Shown in pieces: positions 29,776 to 37,193 of a stretch of DNA of 37,203 nt; position 1 is the first letter of the stretch, and the number at the start of each line of letters is the position of its first letter. The position numbers and the translations under genes are program-made. Origin of the DNA: CAWHMN01 sp051001135 (GTDB taxonomy: Bacteria > Acidobacteriota > Terriglobia > Terriglobales > Acidobacteriaceae); assembly GCA_051001135.1 (NCBI GenBank), contig JBPCNO010000086.1, positions 1 through 37,203 on the forward strand. Direction: 5' to 3'. The notes under the pieces are model-generated. The model was not told where the DNA came from, made no database searches, and worked only from the letters and a program-made list of their open reading frames with translations.

Positions 29776-31560
29776 TCATTGCGGCGCCTTCGCAGGTGCC
29801 GGAGCGGACGTATCCCCGTCGTCGCTGTCCTTGTCGTCCCTCTTTGCTCCCGGTGGCGGGCCGTACGGCGCCTTGATGCCCTTTTCCGCCGCTTCCTTGG
29901 TGTCCACCTGGCCATCCCGCACCTGCAGCGCCGCGCGGTATTGGGTCAGCGCCTCATCGCGGCTCTGCTCCAGGTCGTCCATCCGTCCGAGATAGATATG
30001 CGACCACGCCAGCAGTCGCGGATCTTTGGAGAGCCGGATGGTCTCCTCAAAGTCCTTGCGCGCTTCCTCGCCATTGCGATTCATCACGGCACAACGCGCC
30101 AGAATAAAGTTGGCCCGCCCGGGATCGGCGGAGTGCTGCTTCAGCTCCTGCTGCGCCAGTGCCGTTGCTCCGGCCGTGTCACCTTTGATCAGCTTCAACT
30201 CGGCCAGATCCAGCCCGCGTAGTTGCCGCGGACTGCGGTGCACCACATCGCCGCTGCCCTGTTGCGCAAACTCAATTTTCTTGATCCTGCCCATCTCCGA
30301 CGGCACGTCCATGCCGTACACCATCTCGCCGATGCTCTCCTTGAGGCTCTGCGGCTCCTTCTCAAACGCGGCGAGCCGCTCGTAGAAGTAGGCCGTCAAC
30401 ACATAGCCCTGCTCCATGGATTGCCGCACCGCCGCTTGCCGCACCGCTTCGGCCTTCTGTTCGGTGGCCCGCTTCTCGCGCTCGCTGCTCTCCATCTGCG
30501 CGCGCCGCGCCGCTGCCGGCTCCTGATAGGCAGCCACGCCGGTATCCATGGTCCGCGCTTCGATCGCCCGGATCATGCACTCGATCACCAGCGAAACGAT
30601 GTCCGCGCGGAAGGTGTATTCGAGCGGCGCATCCCGCACGGTCTTCAATACCGGCAACAGCCGGTCCATCGACGAAGCGCGGGCATAGAGCAGCGGCTCG
30701 ATCTCGTAATGCAGATACGTATGGCGGACCTCATCCATCCGCACTTTGCCATTCACCGGCGAGGCCACTACCACGTAATCGGTGCCATACACCCGTGCAT
30801 TGGTCTCGCCCGGGGCGAGCATCGGTTCGAGCACTACCAGAAACCGGCTCTGACCGGCCGAACTCGCCGGCATCTTGAGATAGGCGTTCGTCTCGACAAT
30901 CATGCGCTGCAGCGGATCGTGGAGTTCATTCACTTCCGCGTCGTACTGCGGCCGGTCGGTTATCCAGATCAGGTGCAGTTGAATTTGCTGCGCGAACTTC
31001 CGCAGCAGCGGCAGCACATCGACTACCTGGGTGGAATCCGGCGGCAGCTCCGTCATCTCCACGCTGGTGGTCAGCTCCGGCGGAGGCGTAAGGTAGAGCG
31101 CCAGCGACACATATTGCGCCAGATCATGGCTGGTATCGGAGAGCCGGTGCTGGCGGACAAAGCTGCAGAGCTGGTCTCGCGTATCCTGGGCCGCCGGCGA
31201 CGCGATCACGGCGGCGTTCACCTGATCCCGCACATGCAGCCGCAGCGGATCGGAGTCCTGCAACCCGGTGTCATATCCGCAGGCATTCAGCGCCACCGCG
31301 ACATCGAACAGCGCCTCGCTGGTCTCCAGCCCAATCTGCGGGCCGGCCGGATCGATCACCGCGGGCGGCTTCTGCTGTACCGGCGTGGGCAGGTTGGCGG
31401 ACGAGGAGGAAGAAGATTGCTGGCCCGTCTGCGCCCCGCTCTGCGCCCCGCTCTGAGCCCCGCTCTGGGCGTAGAGAGCAGCAGGCATCGCGTACAGCAG
31501 CAGCGTAAAGGCAGACAGCAGCGGGAAGACACTACGGGATCTTCGAACAGAGAACGGCAT
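29776..31560 (-). CDS. Secreted TPR-like protein of unknown function
   Basis: A 594-residue exported protein. The signal peptide is VFPLLSAFTLLLYAMPAALY with an AQS cleavage site, followed by a low-complexity repeat (SGAQSGAQSGAQTGQQSSSS). A long central region (about 70-330) has no recognised family. The C-terminal part contains a helical tetratricopeptide-like array (GLDLAELKLIKGDTAGATAL, AQQELKQHSADPGRANFILA, and RLLAWSHIYLGRMDDLEQSR). A coiled-coil-like charged helix (MESSEREKRATEQKAEAVRQ) lies at about 350-375. The C-terminus is Pro/Asp-rich. ATG 31560 is the natural start. It lies 73 bases upstream of rnc and may belong to the same transcript. Confidence 0.8.
   Translation of the reverse strand: MPFSVRRSRSVFPLLSAFTLLLYAMPAALYAQSGAQSGAQSGAQTGQQSSSSSSANLPTPVQQKPPAVIDPAGPQIGLETSEALFDVAVALNACGYDTGLQDSDPLRLHVRDQVNAAVIASPAAQDTRDQLCSFVRQHRLSDTSHDLAQYVSLALYLTPPPELTTSVEMTELPPDSTQVVDVLPLLRKFAQQIQLHLIWITDRPQYDAEVNELHDPLQRMIVETNAYLKMPASSAGQSRFLVVLEPMLAPGETNARVYGTDYVVVASPVNGKVRMDEVRHTYLHYEIEPLLYARASSMDRLLPVLKTVRDAPLEYTFRADIVSLVIECMIRAIEARTMDTGVAAYQEPAAARRAQMESSEREKRATEQKAEAVRQAAVRQSMEQGYVLTAYFYERLAAFEKEPQSLKESIGEMVYGMDVPSEMGRIKKIEFAQQGSGDVVHRSPRQLRGLDLAELKLIKGDTAGATALAQQELKQHSADPGRANFILARCAVMNRNGEEARKDFEETIRLSKDPRLLAWSHIYLGRMDDLEQSRDEALTQYRAALQVRDGQVDTKEAAEKGIKAPYGPPPGAKRDDKDSDDGDTSAPAPAKAPQ
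31429..31470 (-). repeat. Tandem 12-bp repeats in the TPR-protein N-terminus
   Basis: Three full units (CTGCGCCCCGCT and variants at 31429-31440, 31441-31452, 31453-31464) plus half a fourth. They encode Ser-Gly-Ala-Gln repeats directly after the signal peptide cleavage site. Confidence 0.85.
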
Positions 31561-31624
31561 AGGTATGCGAACAGCGTGCGTCAGCCCAGTCTATTGAAAC
31601 GGCTGAATAAGGGTCAATGCGCGA

Positions 31625-31715
31625 TCCCAGCCGTACCCCATCCGGGTGCCCATCCTGAGCGGCGCGAAGGTGGAGGGCGCACACTCAAGGTGGGAGGGCG
31701 CACGCTCTCGGATAG
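31625..31715. repeat. Second copy of the intergenic repeat element
   Basis: CCCATCCTGAGCGGCGCG (31649-31666) matches the copy at 13539-13556 with one mismatch. It is followed by GAAGGTGGAGGGCGCAC and a near-copy AAGGTGGGAGGGCGCAC, which are direct repeats. It lies in the 295-base gap between the anti-sigma gene and the TPR-protein gene, with nothing else recognisable around it. Confidence 0.5.
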
Positions 31716-31855
31716 GTTTCATCTCTCGCCTTCAAGGAGACTCTGAATGCCACACTTGCGCTCGCGATTGTAGTGATTGCGAACGCTGAAATACTTTCCC
31801 GCCATGGCTATCTCGCGAAGAGGTGCCACGGCACCGCTGATGACACAGGAACGGC

Positions 31856-32527
31856 CTATCCCCGCACCGACACCCCGGAGAACGACATCACCGCGGTGCC
31901 GCGTACCGGTTGGTCGAACGACCGGGCCGGCGCAAAGATACTGAACAGCAGCACGTTCTCCACCTGCGCGCGGGTCATTGGATCATCGCTGCCGGCCAGG
32001 ATGCGGTAGTCGTAGACCTTGCCTTCACGGTCCACGAACACTTCCACCACCAGCGGATTGCCGTTGGGGCTCATCTCCGATGCCACCGCTGAGTAGAGCA
32101 GCCGCGGAGCGGACGCGACGTTTAATGGCACATCCCGCGCCTCTACCGGCTGCGGTGTGGCAAACATGCCGATCAGCAGGACAAAGGTTCCCACCAGGAA
32201 GACCGCACTGGCCAGCCCCGCCGAGGCGCGCAAGGCGACCGGCCGCAACGTATTCTGCCACCGTACCTGCCACCGTCCCAGGCTCTCCCTGGCGGTGTTG
32301 GAGCGCTCGCGAGAGATGGCGATCCGCAGCTTCAGCCCCAGGTCCTCCGGCATCTCGCGCCGGCGCAGCGACGTGAGCATCTGCTGCGTCTGCTTCCATG
32401 AGGCAAAGTTCGCGGCACAAGCCGCGCAGCCCTGCAGATGCCCTTCGATGCGCTGCATCGTCGTTCCCGGCACATCGCCATCCAGATAAGCGGAAAAGAG
32501 CGCGCGTATACGGCTACAGTCGTTCAC
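31856..32527 (-). CDS. Zinc-finger anti-sigma factor with TonB-C-like periplasmic domain
   Basis: A 223-residue membrane anti-sigma factor. The N-terminal anti-sigma domain has the zinc motif RIEGHLQGCAACAANF (His30, Cys34, Cys37), which binds the sigma factor at the membrane's inner face. A single membrane helix spans about 102-122. The periplasmic C-terminus (about 150-223) reads PLVVEVFVDREGKVYDYRIL, then AGSDDPMTRAQVENVL, FSIFAPARSFDQPVRGTAVM and SFSGVSV, the pattern of the TonB C-terminal fold. Its ATG overlaps the stop of the ECF sigma gene by four bases, so this is the cognate inhibitor. The TonB-like domain may sense an envelope signal; that role is inference. Confidence 0.88.
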   Translation of the reverse strand: MNDCSRIRALFSAYLDGDVPGTTMQRIEGHLQGCAACAANFASWKQTQQMLTSLRRREMPEDLGLKLRIAISRERSNTARESLGRWQVRWQNTLRPVALRASAGLASAVFLVGTFVLLIGMFATPQPVEARDVPLNVASAPRLLYSAVASEMSPNGNPLVVEVFVDREGKVYDYRILAGSDDPMTRAQVENVLLFSIFAPARSFDQPVRGTAVMSFSGVSVRG

Positions 32528-33381
32528 TTCGCCTCCTCCTTCATTTCAGGAAGCAGCCCGGTAAAGGCCGCGTGAGCGTCGGGCCCGGCAAGGGCCGCAT
32601 GAGCGTTGACGGACGAGGGACGAATGCGGACAGCGGCGCGCACGGGCCGCCCCGTCAATTCTTGGGTCAGCGAGCCCTGGGTCAGCGAGCCCTGGTCCAG
32701 CGAGCCTGCAACTCGCGACCCTGCCGCCAGCGACCCTTGTACCAGCGGGGCCAGACGCGCCTTCAGATGGGCGCGGCCACGCATCAGCCGCGACTTCACC
32801 GTACCCAGATTCGTGTTCAGTATCTCGGCTACCTCTTCATAGCCAAAACCTTCGATGTCGCGCAGAATCACCGTCGTGCGGTAGGGCTCCGGCACCTGCC
32901 GCAGCTCCTCTTCCACGCGTGCGCGCATCTCCGCGTGCGCCGCCAGCTCGAAGGGCGATTCCTGCCGGTCTACCAGCGTATCCTTGAGCATCAGGTGTTC
33001 GCCGTCGAGATCCTCGCCCAGCTCCTGCTCAATCGTTACTTCGTTGCGTTTGTGCCGGCACCACCAGCGGCGGCCGTTGGAGGCCTCATGCAGGGCAATG
33101 CGGTAGATCCAGGTGCGCAGGCTGGACTCCCCGTGGAAGCCTTTGATCCCGCGATACACCTTGATAAAGACGTCCTGGGTTACGTCCGCGGCGTCGGAGA
33201 TATTGGGGATGGTGCGCGCGATCAGGGCGTAGATCGCTGGGGAGTACTGCGCGATCAATGCCGCAAAGGCCTCCTCCGACCCCGCCTGCAACTCGGCGAT
33301 GATCGCAGCCTCTTCCGGCCTCGCTCCCGTGCGTGCTTGAAAGACGCCTGCTAGATTCCCCAAGACCGTTCCCGCTTGCAT
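32524..33381 (-). CDS. ECF-type RNA polymerase sigma factor with repeat-bearing tail
   Basis: A 285-residue ECF sigma factor. Region 2 contains LIAQYSPAIYALIARTIPNI, then SDAADVTQDVFIKVYRGIKG and LRTWIYRIALHEASNGRRWW. Region 4 contains LRQVPEPYRTTVILRDIEGF, then GYEEVAEILNTNLGTVKSRL and MRGRAHLKARL. After the last helix is an unusual 80-residue tail whose first part is six pentapeptide repeats (LVQGS, LAAGS, RVAGS, LDQGS, LTQGS, LTQ), followed by Ala/Arg-rich sequence. ATG 33381 is chosen over 33396 and 33624 because GGAGGT lies seven bases before it. It overlaps the anti-sigma gene and is divergent from asnB. Confidence 0.92.
   Translation of the reverse strand: MQAGTVLGNLAGVFQARTGARPEEAAIIAELQAGSEEAFAALIAQYSPAIYALIARTIPNISDAADVTQDVFIKVYRGIKGFHGESSLRTWIYRIALHEASNGRRWWCRHKRNEVTIEQELGEDLDGEHLMLKDTLVDRQESPFELAAHAEMRARVEEELRQVPEPYRTTVILRDIEGFGYEEVAEILNTNLGTVKSRLMRGRAHLKARLAPLVQGSLAAGSRVAGSLDQGSLTQGSLTQELTGRPVRAAVRIRPSSVNAHAALAGPDAHAAFTGLLPEMKEEAK
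32661..32750 (-). repeat. Six tandem 15-bp units in the sigma-factor tail
   Basis: Units run every 15 bases from 32661 to 32750. The first three share CCTGGGTCAGCGAGC almost exactly and the last three are diverged. On the coding strand they encode x-x-x-Gly-Ser pentapeptides and keep the frame. Confidence 0.85.
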
Positions 33382-33571
33382 CCTGCTGACCTCCATACAG
33401 TAACAGGAACCCTGAGCTGCTGTCCCGCGCGCCTGCACCCGAAACAGGGCATGTTGCGCAGGACAAAAGTAACCGCCGGCGGCTGGAGGGCGTCGCTCAC
33501 TCTTCCGCCCCACCTGAGTCCTTAGACACCCGCGGGAGGAGAAATGTTCCTTCGCCAGGGGCTTGCCTGTA

Positions 33572-33577
33572 TATAAT
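33572..33577 (+). promoter_or_regulatory. -10 box of asnB
   Basis: A perfect TATAAT, with TG two bases in front of it (near-extended -10), lies 72 bases before the asnB ATG. It rules out translation from the in-frame start at 33563. TTCGCC at 33551 is a weak -35 candidate at 15 bases. Confidence 0.55.
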
Positions 33578-33649
33578 CCGCCACGCATCCCTCCCCCGCG
33601 AAACTCGGCCCGGCACACATCCATAAAGCCGAATCAGGAGCACAACAAT

Positions 33650-35578
33650 ATGTGCGGAATTGTCGCCCTCTTCTCGCGTCGTGATCCGATCTCCGAGCCG
33701 ATTATCGAACGAGCCACCCAGAGTCTGTATCATCGCGGCCCGGATGGGCAGCGCCACTGGATCTCCCGGGACCGCCGGGTCGCACTTGGCCACGCGCGGC
33801 TCAGCATCATCGACCTGACCACCGGCGATCAGCCCATCGCGAGCGAAGATGAACGTACGCGGATCGTCGTCAACGGCGAATTTTACGGCTATGAATGTAT
33901 CCAGAGGGAGCTCGAACGCTCCGGGCACCGCCTGCGCACGCGGTCGGACAGCGAGATCGCCCTCCACCTTTATGAGGATGTCAGTGTGCAATGCCTGCAT
34001 CGATTGCGCGGCGAATTCGCGTTCGTGCTGTGGGATGAGACCAACCGCACAATGTTCGCCGCTCGAGACCGCTTCGGCATCAAGCCCCTGTTCTACGCCT
34101 TCCACGACGGCACGCTCTATCTCGCATCGGAAGTAAAAGCGCTGTTTGCCGCCGGAGTGCCGGCGCGCTGGGATGCGGAGTCCGTCTCCCACTCCGTCGA
34201 ATGCGGCGGCCATCTGGTGCGCACGCTCTTTGACGGCGTCTTCCAGGTACCGCCGGGCCACTATCTGCTGGCAACGGACAAGCACATTCAACTGCACCGG
34301 TATTGGGATTTCGATTATCCCCGGACGGATGATGCGGCGCCGCATCGCTCGGATGCCGACTACGCCGCCGAGTTCCGCTACGCGTTGGAGGAAGCGGTTC
34401 GCCTTCGCCTTCGCGCGGACGTGCCGGTGGGTTGCTATCTCAGCGGCGGCCTGGACTCCTGCGCGGTCCTGGGGCTTGCGGCGCAGCATCATCCCGATCC
34501 TATCCGCGCCTTTACGCTGACCTTCGATCGCCCCGACTACGATGAGGAAAAAGAAGCACGAGAGATGGCCGCGAAGGTGGGCGCTGAGTTTTGCGCCATT
34601 CCCATCCGGCAGGACGATCTCGCCGACCACTTCGCCGATGCGATTCTGCAATCGGAGATGTTCTGCATCAATGCCCACGGTGTCGCCAAATACCTTCTGA
34701 GCCGTGCCGTGCGCGACGCGGGATACAAGGTAGTGATCACCGGAGAAGGCTCGGATGAGATTCTCGGCGGCTACGCACACTTCCGCCGAGACATGCTTCT
34801 CTACAACCAGGAAGGCCAGAACCCGACTGACGTCGCGGCGCTGCTCCAGGATCTGGAACGGCTCAATCCCGTTTCGCGCGGATTGCTGCTGCCGCATGGC
34901 AACGCGAGGCCGCTGGGCGACCTCAAGCGTCTTCTGGGCTTTGTGCCGTCCTGGATCGAAACCTTCTCCGCCCGCGCAGCCAAGATGCAGGATTTGTTAG
35001 CCGGAGACTTTGCCGACACGTTTGGCCACCGCGAAGGCTACCACGCCCTGCTCAGCGATCTCGATGTCCGCGGCCAGCTCGCAGGGCGCGATCCGGTGCA
35101 CCAATCGCTCTATCTCTGGTCGAAGACTCTGCTGCCGAACTACATCCTGACCATGCTGGGCGATCGCATGGAGATGGCGCACTCCATCGAAGGACGCGTG
35201 CCGTTCCTCGACCATCACCTGGTGGAAGTCATTCGTTCGCAGCCGGTCAGCCAGAAGATTCATGGCACGACGGAGAAATATGTTCTCCGGGAGGCAGTCC
35301 GTGACGTGATCACCGATACTGTCTACCGGCGACAGAAGCACCCGTTCCTGAGTCCGCCCGCTACCTTGAATCCCCAGGAGAAGCTCAGCGCCCTGGTCAA
35401 CGACACGCTCCGCGGACCGGTGCTTGCCTCGATTCCGTTCTTCGATCAGAAGAAGATCATCGCCACTTTGGACAGCCTCGACACGATGGATGAAGGATCG
35501 CGCGTCGCCATGGACCAGGTCCTGATGGTGCTGGTGAGCGCCTGCGTTCTCCACGAAGGATTTCAGATGTCCTCGTGA
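33650..35578 (+). CDS. asnB: Asparagine synthase (glutamine-hydrolyzing)
   Basis: Makes asparagine from aspartate, ATP and glutamine (EC 6.3.5.4). The 642-residue protein begins with a class II glutaminase domain: MCGIVALFSR with nucleophile Cys2, then SLYHRGPDGQRHW, ALGHARLSIIDL and VVNGEFYGYE. The C-terminal synthetase has the PP-loop pyrophosphate motif GCYLSGGLDSCAVLGL (265-270), then TFDRPDYDEEKEAREMAAKV, ITGEGSDEILGGYAHF and EMAHSIEGRVPFLDHHLVE. The ATG at 33650 with AGGAG nine bases upstream is required by the need for Cys2. Length and motifs are normal, though these synthetases also include relatives that amidate other substrates. It is divergent from the ECF sigma factor and followed 82 bases later by the CheB-like gene. 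Confidence 0.95.
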   Translation: MCGIVALFSRRDPISEPIIERATQSLYHRGPDGQRHWISRDRRVALGHARLSIIDLTTGDQPIASEDERTRIVVNGEFYGYECIQRELERSGHRLRTRSDSEIALHLYEDVSVQCLHRLRGEFAFVLWDETNRTMFAARDRFGIKPLFYAFHDGTLYLASEVKALFAAGVPARWDAESVSHSVECGGHLVRTLFDGVFQVPPGHYLLATDKHIQLHRYWDFDYPRTDDAAPHRSDADYAAEFRYALEEAVRLRLRADVPVGCYLSGGLDSCAVLGLAAQHHPDPIRAFTLTFDRPDYDEEKEAREMAAKVGAEFCAIPIRQDDLADHFADAILQSEMFCINAHGVAKYLLSRAVRDAGYKVVITGEGSDEILGGYAHFRRDMLLYNQEGQNPTDVAALLQDLERLNPVSRGLLLPHGNARPLGDLKRLLGFVPSWIETFSARAAKMQDLLAGDFADTFGHREGYHALLSDLDVRGQLAGRDPVHQSLYLWSKTLLPNYILTMLGDRMEMAHSIEGRVPFLDHHLVEVIRSQPVSQKIHGTTEKYVLREAVRDVITDTVYRRQKHPFLSPPATLNPQEKLSALVNDTLRGPVLASIPFFDQKKIIATLDSLDTMDEGSRVAMDQVLMVLVSACVLHEGFQMSS

Positions 35579-35660
35579 GAACCAGAAGGCCGTAAGCGCC
35601 CCGTGTGGATTGGGATTTAGAGTGGGGCTGACCCATCCGGCCAGTGATAGCTTTCCACAT

Positions 35661-36245
35661 ATGAACAAAATGTATGTCGTCGGGATCGGCGGAGCTGAGG
35701 GATCGTTGAGTGCGTACGCCGAGCTCTTCTCAGCCATCTCCGCTGAGATCGGGTTCGCGTTCGTCATCCTGAACCATCCGCTCACCGGCTGGAAGGCTCT
35801 GTTGCCGGAGACGCTCGCGGCCCATAGCCAGATGGCCATTCTCCCCATGACGGAAGGGGATTATCTGCGGCCGAACACCATCTACGTCAATCCACCGGAC
35901 GCGACTGTAACCCTGGTGGAAGGCGAGTTCATCTTCCAGCCGCGTTCGAAAGCCACCGGAGGGCAGGCATCGATCTCGCTCTTCTTCCATTCTCTGGCCC
36001 ATGATCAGGAGGAGCGCGCCATCGCCGTCATTCTTTCCGGGCAGGGAACAGATGGGGCCGATGCGCTTGAGTATGTGAAGCAGGCGGGTGGCGTCACCTT
36101 CGCGCAGACCGCGGCCTCCGCCAAACATCCCAGCATGCCCGAGCGCGCGCTTGCTTCTGGCTTCGTGGACTACTGTCTGGATCCATCGGCCATTGGAAGC
36201 AAGCTGCAGCAGCTTGCCGAGAGCGCAGGCGTGTCCAGTCCGTAG
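35661..36245 (+). CDS. CheB methylesterase-like protein lacking the catalytic serine
   Basis: A 194-residue stand-alone CheB-type domain with no receiver domain. Overall order matches CheB: first strand MYVVGIGGAEGSLSAYAELF, second FAFVILNHPLTGWKALLPET, GDYLRPNTIYVNPPDATVTL and the C-terminal ILSGQGTDGADALEYVKQAG, then GVTFAQTAASAKHPSMPERA and LASGFVDYCL. In active enzymes the nucleophile is the Ser of GASxGG. Here the aligned residue is Ala12 (GGAEG), so esterase activity is not expected, while the equivalents of the catalytic His (His39) and Asp (Asp131) remain. ATG 35661 or 35670 is the start. No chemotaxis or cheR gene is adjacent. It could be a binding or scaffold protein in a signalling pathway. 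Confidence 0.83.
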   Translation: MNKMYVVGIGGAEGSLSAYAELFSAISAEIGFAFVILNHPLTGWKALLPETLAAHSQMAILPMTEGDYLRPNTIYVNPPDATVTLVEGEFIFQPRSKATGGQASISLFFHSLAHDQEERAIAVILSGQGTDGADALEYVKQAGGVTFAQTAASAKHPSMPERALASGFVDYCLDPSAIGSKLQQLAESAGVSSP

Positions 36246-36260
36246 GCCGGACAGCCGCGA

Positions 36261-36947
36261 TTACTGAGGCGCGGCCTGGGTCGACGGCGCTGGCGCTGGC
36301 CGCTTCCGCCGCGGCTTGGCTTTGGTCGTCACCGGTCCATCGTCCACCACGGTCTTCTTCGGCGCCGCTTGTTGCACTGCTGCCGCCGCTGCCGCGGCGG
36401 TGGTGCGCAACTGGACCACCTCGGCATCCTGCGCCTGGGACTGCTGCAGCAGTGCCGTGCCAAGCTGCGCCCGTGCGTGTTCGAGCATCGCGCGGGATTG
36501 CTCCAGTTGGCCCGCATCGCGCTGCGCCCCGGCCAGCGTCGCCGTCTCCGTTACCCGCAGCATCACGTCATAGAGCGCATCCACGTTGCGGAACACAGCG
36601 AACGAGGGCGATACGGACGAGTTCGCCGACCTGGCCTTCGCCAGCAGGTCGGGCAGGGTGCCGTTCAAATCGCGCTGCATCGAATCGATGTCCGACTGTG
36701 CCTGTCCGCGCACATCGCCCGGCGCCTTCCACTTGCTTACGTTCAGGCTCGCCAGTGTCTGGTGCAGGCCATCCATCGCTGGTTGAAGGGCGTTCAGACT
36801 ATCGCCCAGCACCATCGCATTCTGCGTACTTTGCGAGGACATGCTCTGGCCCGGTGCCGGCGCGGTCGTCGGCGCGGACGCGGGTTGGGCGTGGACCGGG
36901 ATCGAGGAAAGCAACAAAACCGCCAGAGCGGCGGCAGAAACGCGCAT
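36261..36947 (-). CDS. Small secreted Ala/Gln-rich protein of unknown function
   Basis: A 228-residue exported protein starting at ATG 36947. The signal peptide (MRVSAAALAVLLLSSIPVHA, about 1-20) is followed by a Pro/Thr/Gln-rich spacer. A helical middle (about 45-180) includes NALQPAMDGLHQTLASLNVS, then DVRGQAQSDIDSMQRDLNGT and a Gln/Ala coiled-coil-like helix QLEQSRAMLEHARAQLGTAL. The C-terminal tail is Lys/Arg/Pro-rich (KAKPRRKRPAPAPSTQAAPQ). Longer in-frame starts at 36989 or 37001 would extend the N-terminus without a better ribosome site. It is convergent with the CheB-like gene, leaving a 15-base gap. I recognise no domain. Confidence 0.72.
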   Translation of the reverse strand: MRVSAAALAVLLLSSIPVHAQPASAPTTAPAPGQSMSSQSTQNAMVLGDSLNALQPAMDGLHQTLASLNVSKWKAPGDVRGQAQSDIDSMQRDLNGTLPDLLAKARSANSSVSPSFAVFRNVDALYDVMLRVTETATLAGAQRDAGQLEQSRAMLEHARAQLGTALLQQSQAQDAEVVQLRTTAAAAAAAVQQAAPKKTVVDDGPVTTKAKPRRKRPAPAPSTQAAPQ

Positions 36948-36988
36948 GGTCAACAAAACAGAGACTCCCCGGGATGGCTGGCACAACA

Positions 36989-37017
36989 TTGACGAATCCA
37001 TCTTACTCGTCGAAAAT
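36989..37017 (+). promoter_or_regulatory. Candidate promoter of tRNA-Ala
   Basis: TTGACG (36989-36994) and GAAAAT (37012-37017) are 17 bases apart, predicting a start at about 37024 and a 20-base leader before the tRNA. GACGA and TCGTC form a small inverted repeat around the spacer. Confidence 0.5.
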
Positions 37018-37045
37018 GAGTGCAGTCCTTCCTTCCTCAAAGAGT

Positions 37046-37121
37046 GGGCCTGTGGCGCAGCTGGGAGCGCGCTTCCATGGCATGGAAGAGGTCACCGGTT
37101 CGATCCCGGTCAGGTCCACCA
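37046..37121 (+). tRNA. tRNA-Ala(GGC)
   Basis: A 76-base tRNA. The acceptor stem GGGCCTG pairs with CAGGTCC (one G-T), with discriminator A and an encoded CCA. The D arm is GGCGCAGCTGGGAGCGC. The anticodon stem CTTCC/GGAAG encloses the loop ATGGCAT with anticodon GGC, and the T arm is ACCGGTTCGATCCCGGT. It reads GCC/GCU codons. Confidence 0.96.
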
Positions 37122-37150
37122 AATATCTCAACAACATAGCGGACACCCCA

Positions 37151-37193
37151 AAAACAATTTGGTAGCAACTTGGCAGCAAATTTCAATTTGCTG
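37151..37193 (+). repeat. Direct repeats and palindrome just downstream of tRNA-Ala
   Basis: TTGGTAGCAAC and TTGGCAGCAAA are tandem near-copies (37158-37181). They run into a perfect palindrome, CAGCAAATT-TC-AATTTGCTG (37174-37193). The GC content drops here relative to the rest of the window. Short repeated boxes of this kind next to a tRNA 3' end are typical of arm-type integrase sites at the edge of an integrated element, but no integrase is within view. The palindrome could also act as a transcription terminator without a T-run. Confidence 0.4.

Noticed and set aside
28553..29995. 480-codon plus-strand frame over rnc and lepB
   Set aside because: Pro/Arg/Ser-rich noise antisense to verified rnc and lepB.
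30223..31746. 507-codon plus-strand frame opposite the TPR-like gene
   Set aside because: The His/Arg-rich product looks like a complement of the real gene; the minus strand encodes a signal peptide and TPR-like helices.
33497..34897. 466-codon open frame antisense to asnB
   Set aside because: Opposite a complete asnB with all catalytic motifs; no family resemblance and no ribosome site.
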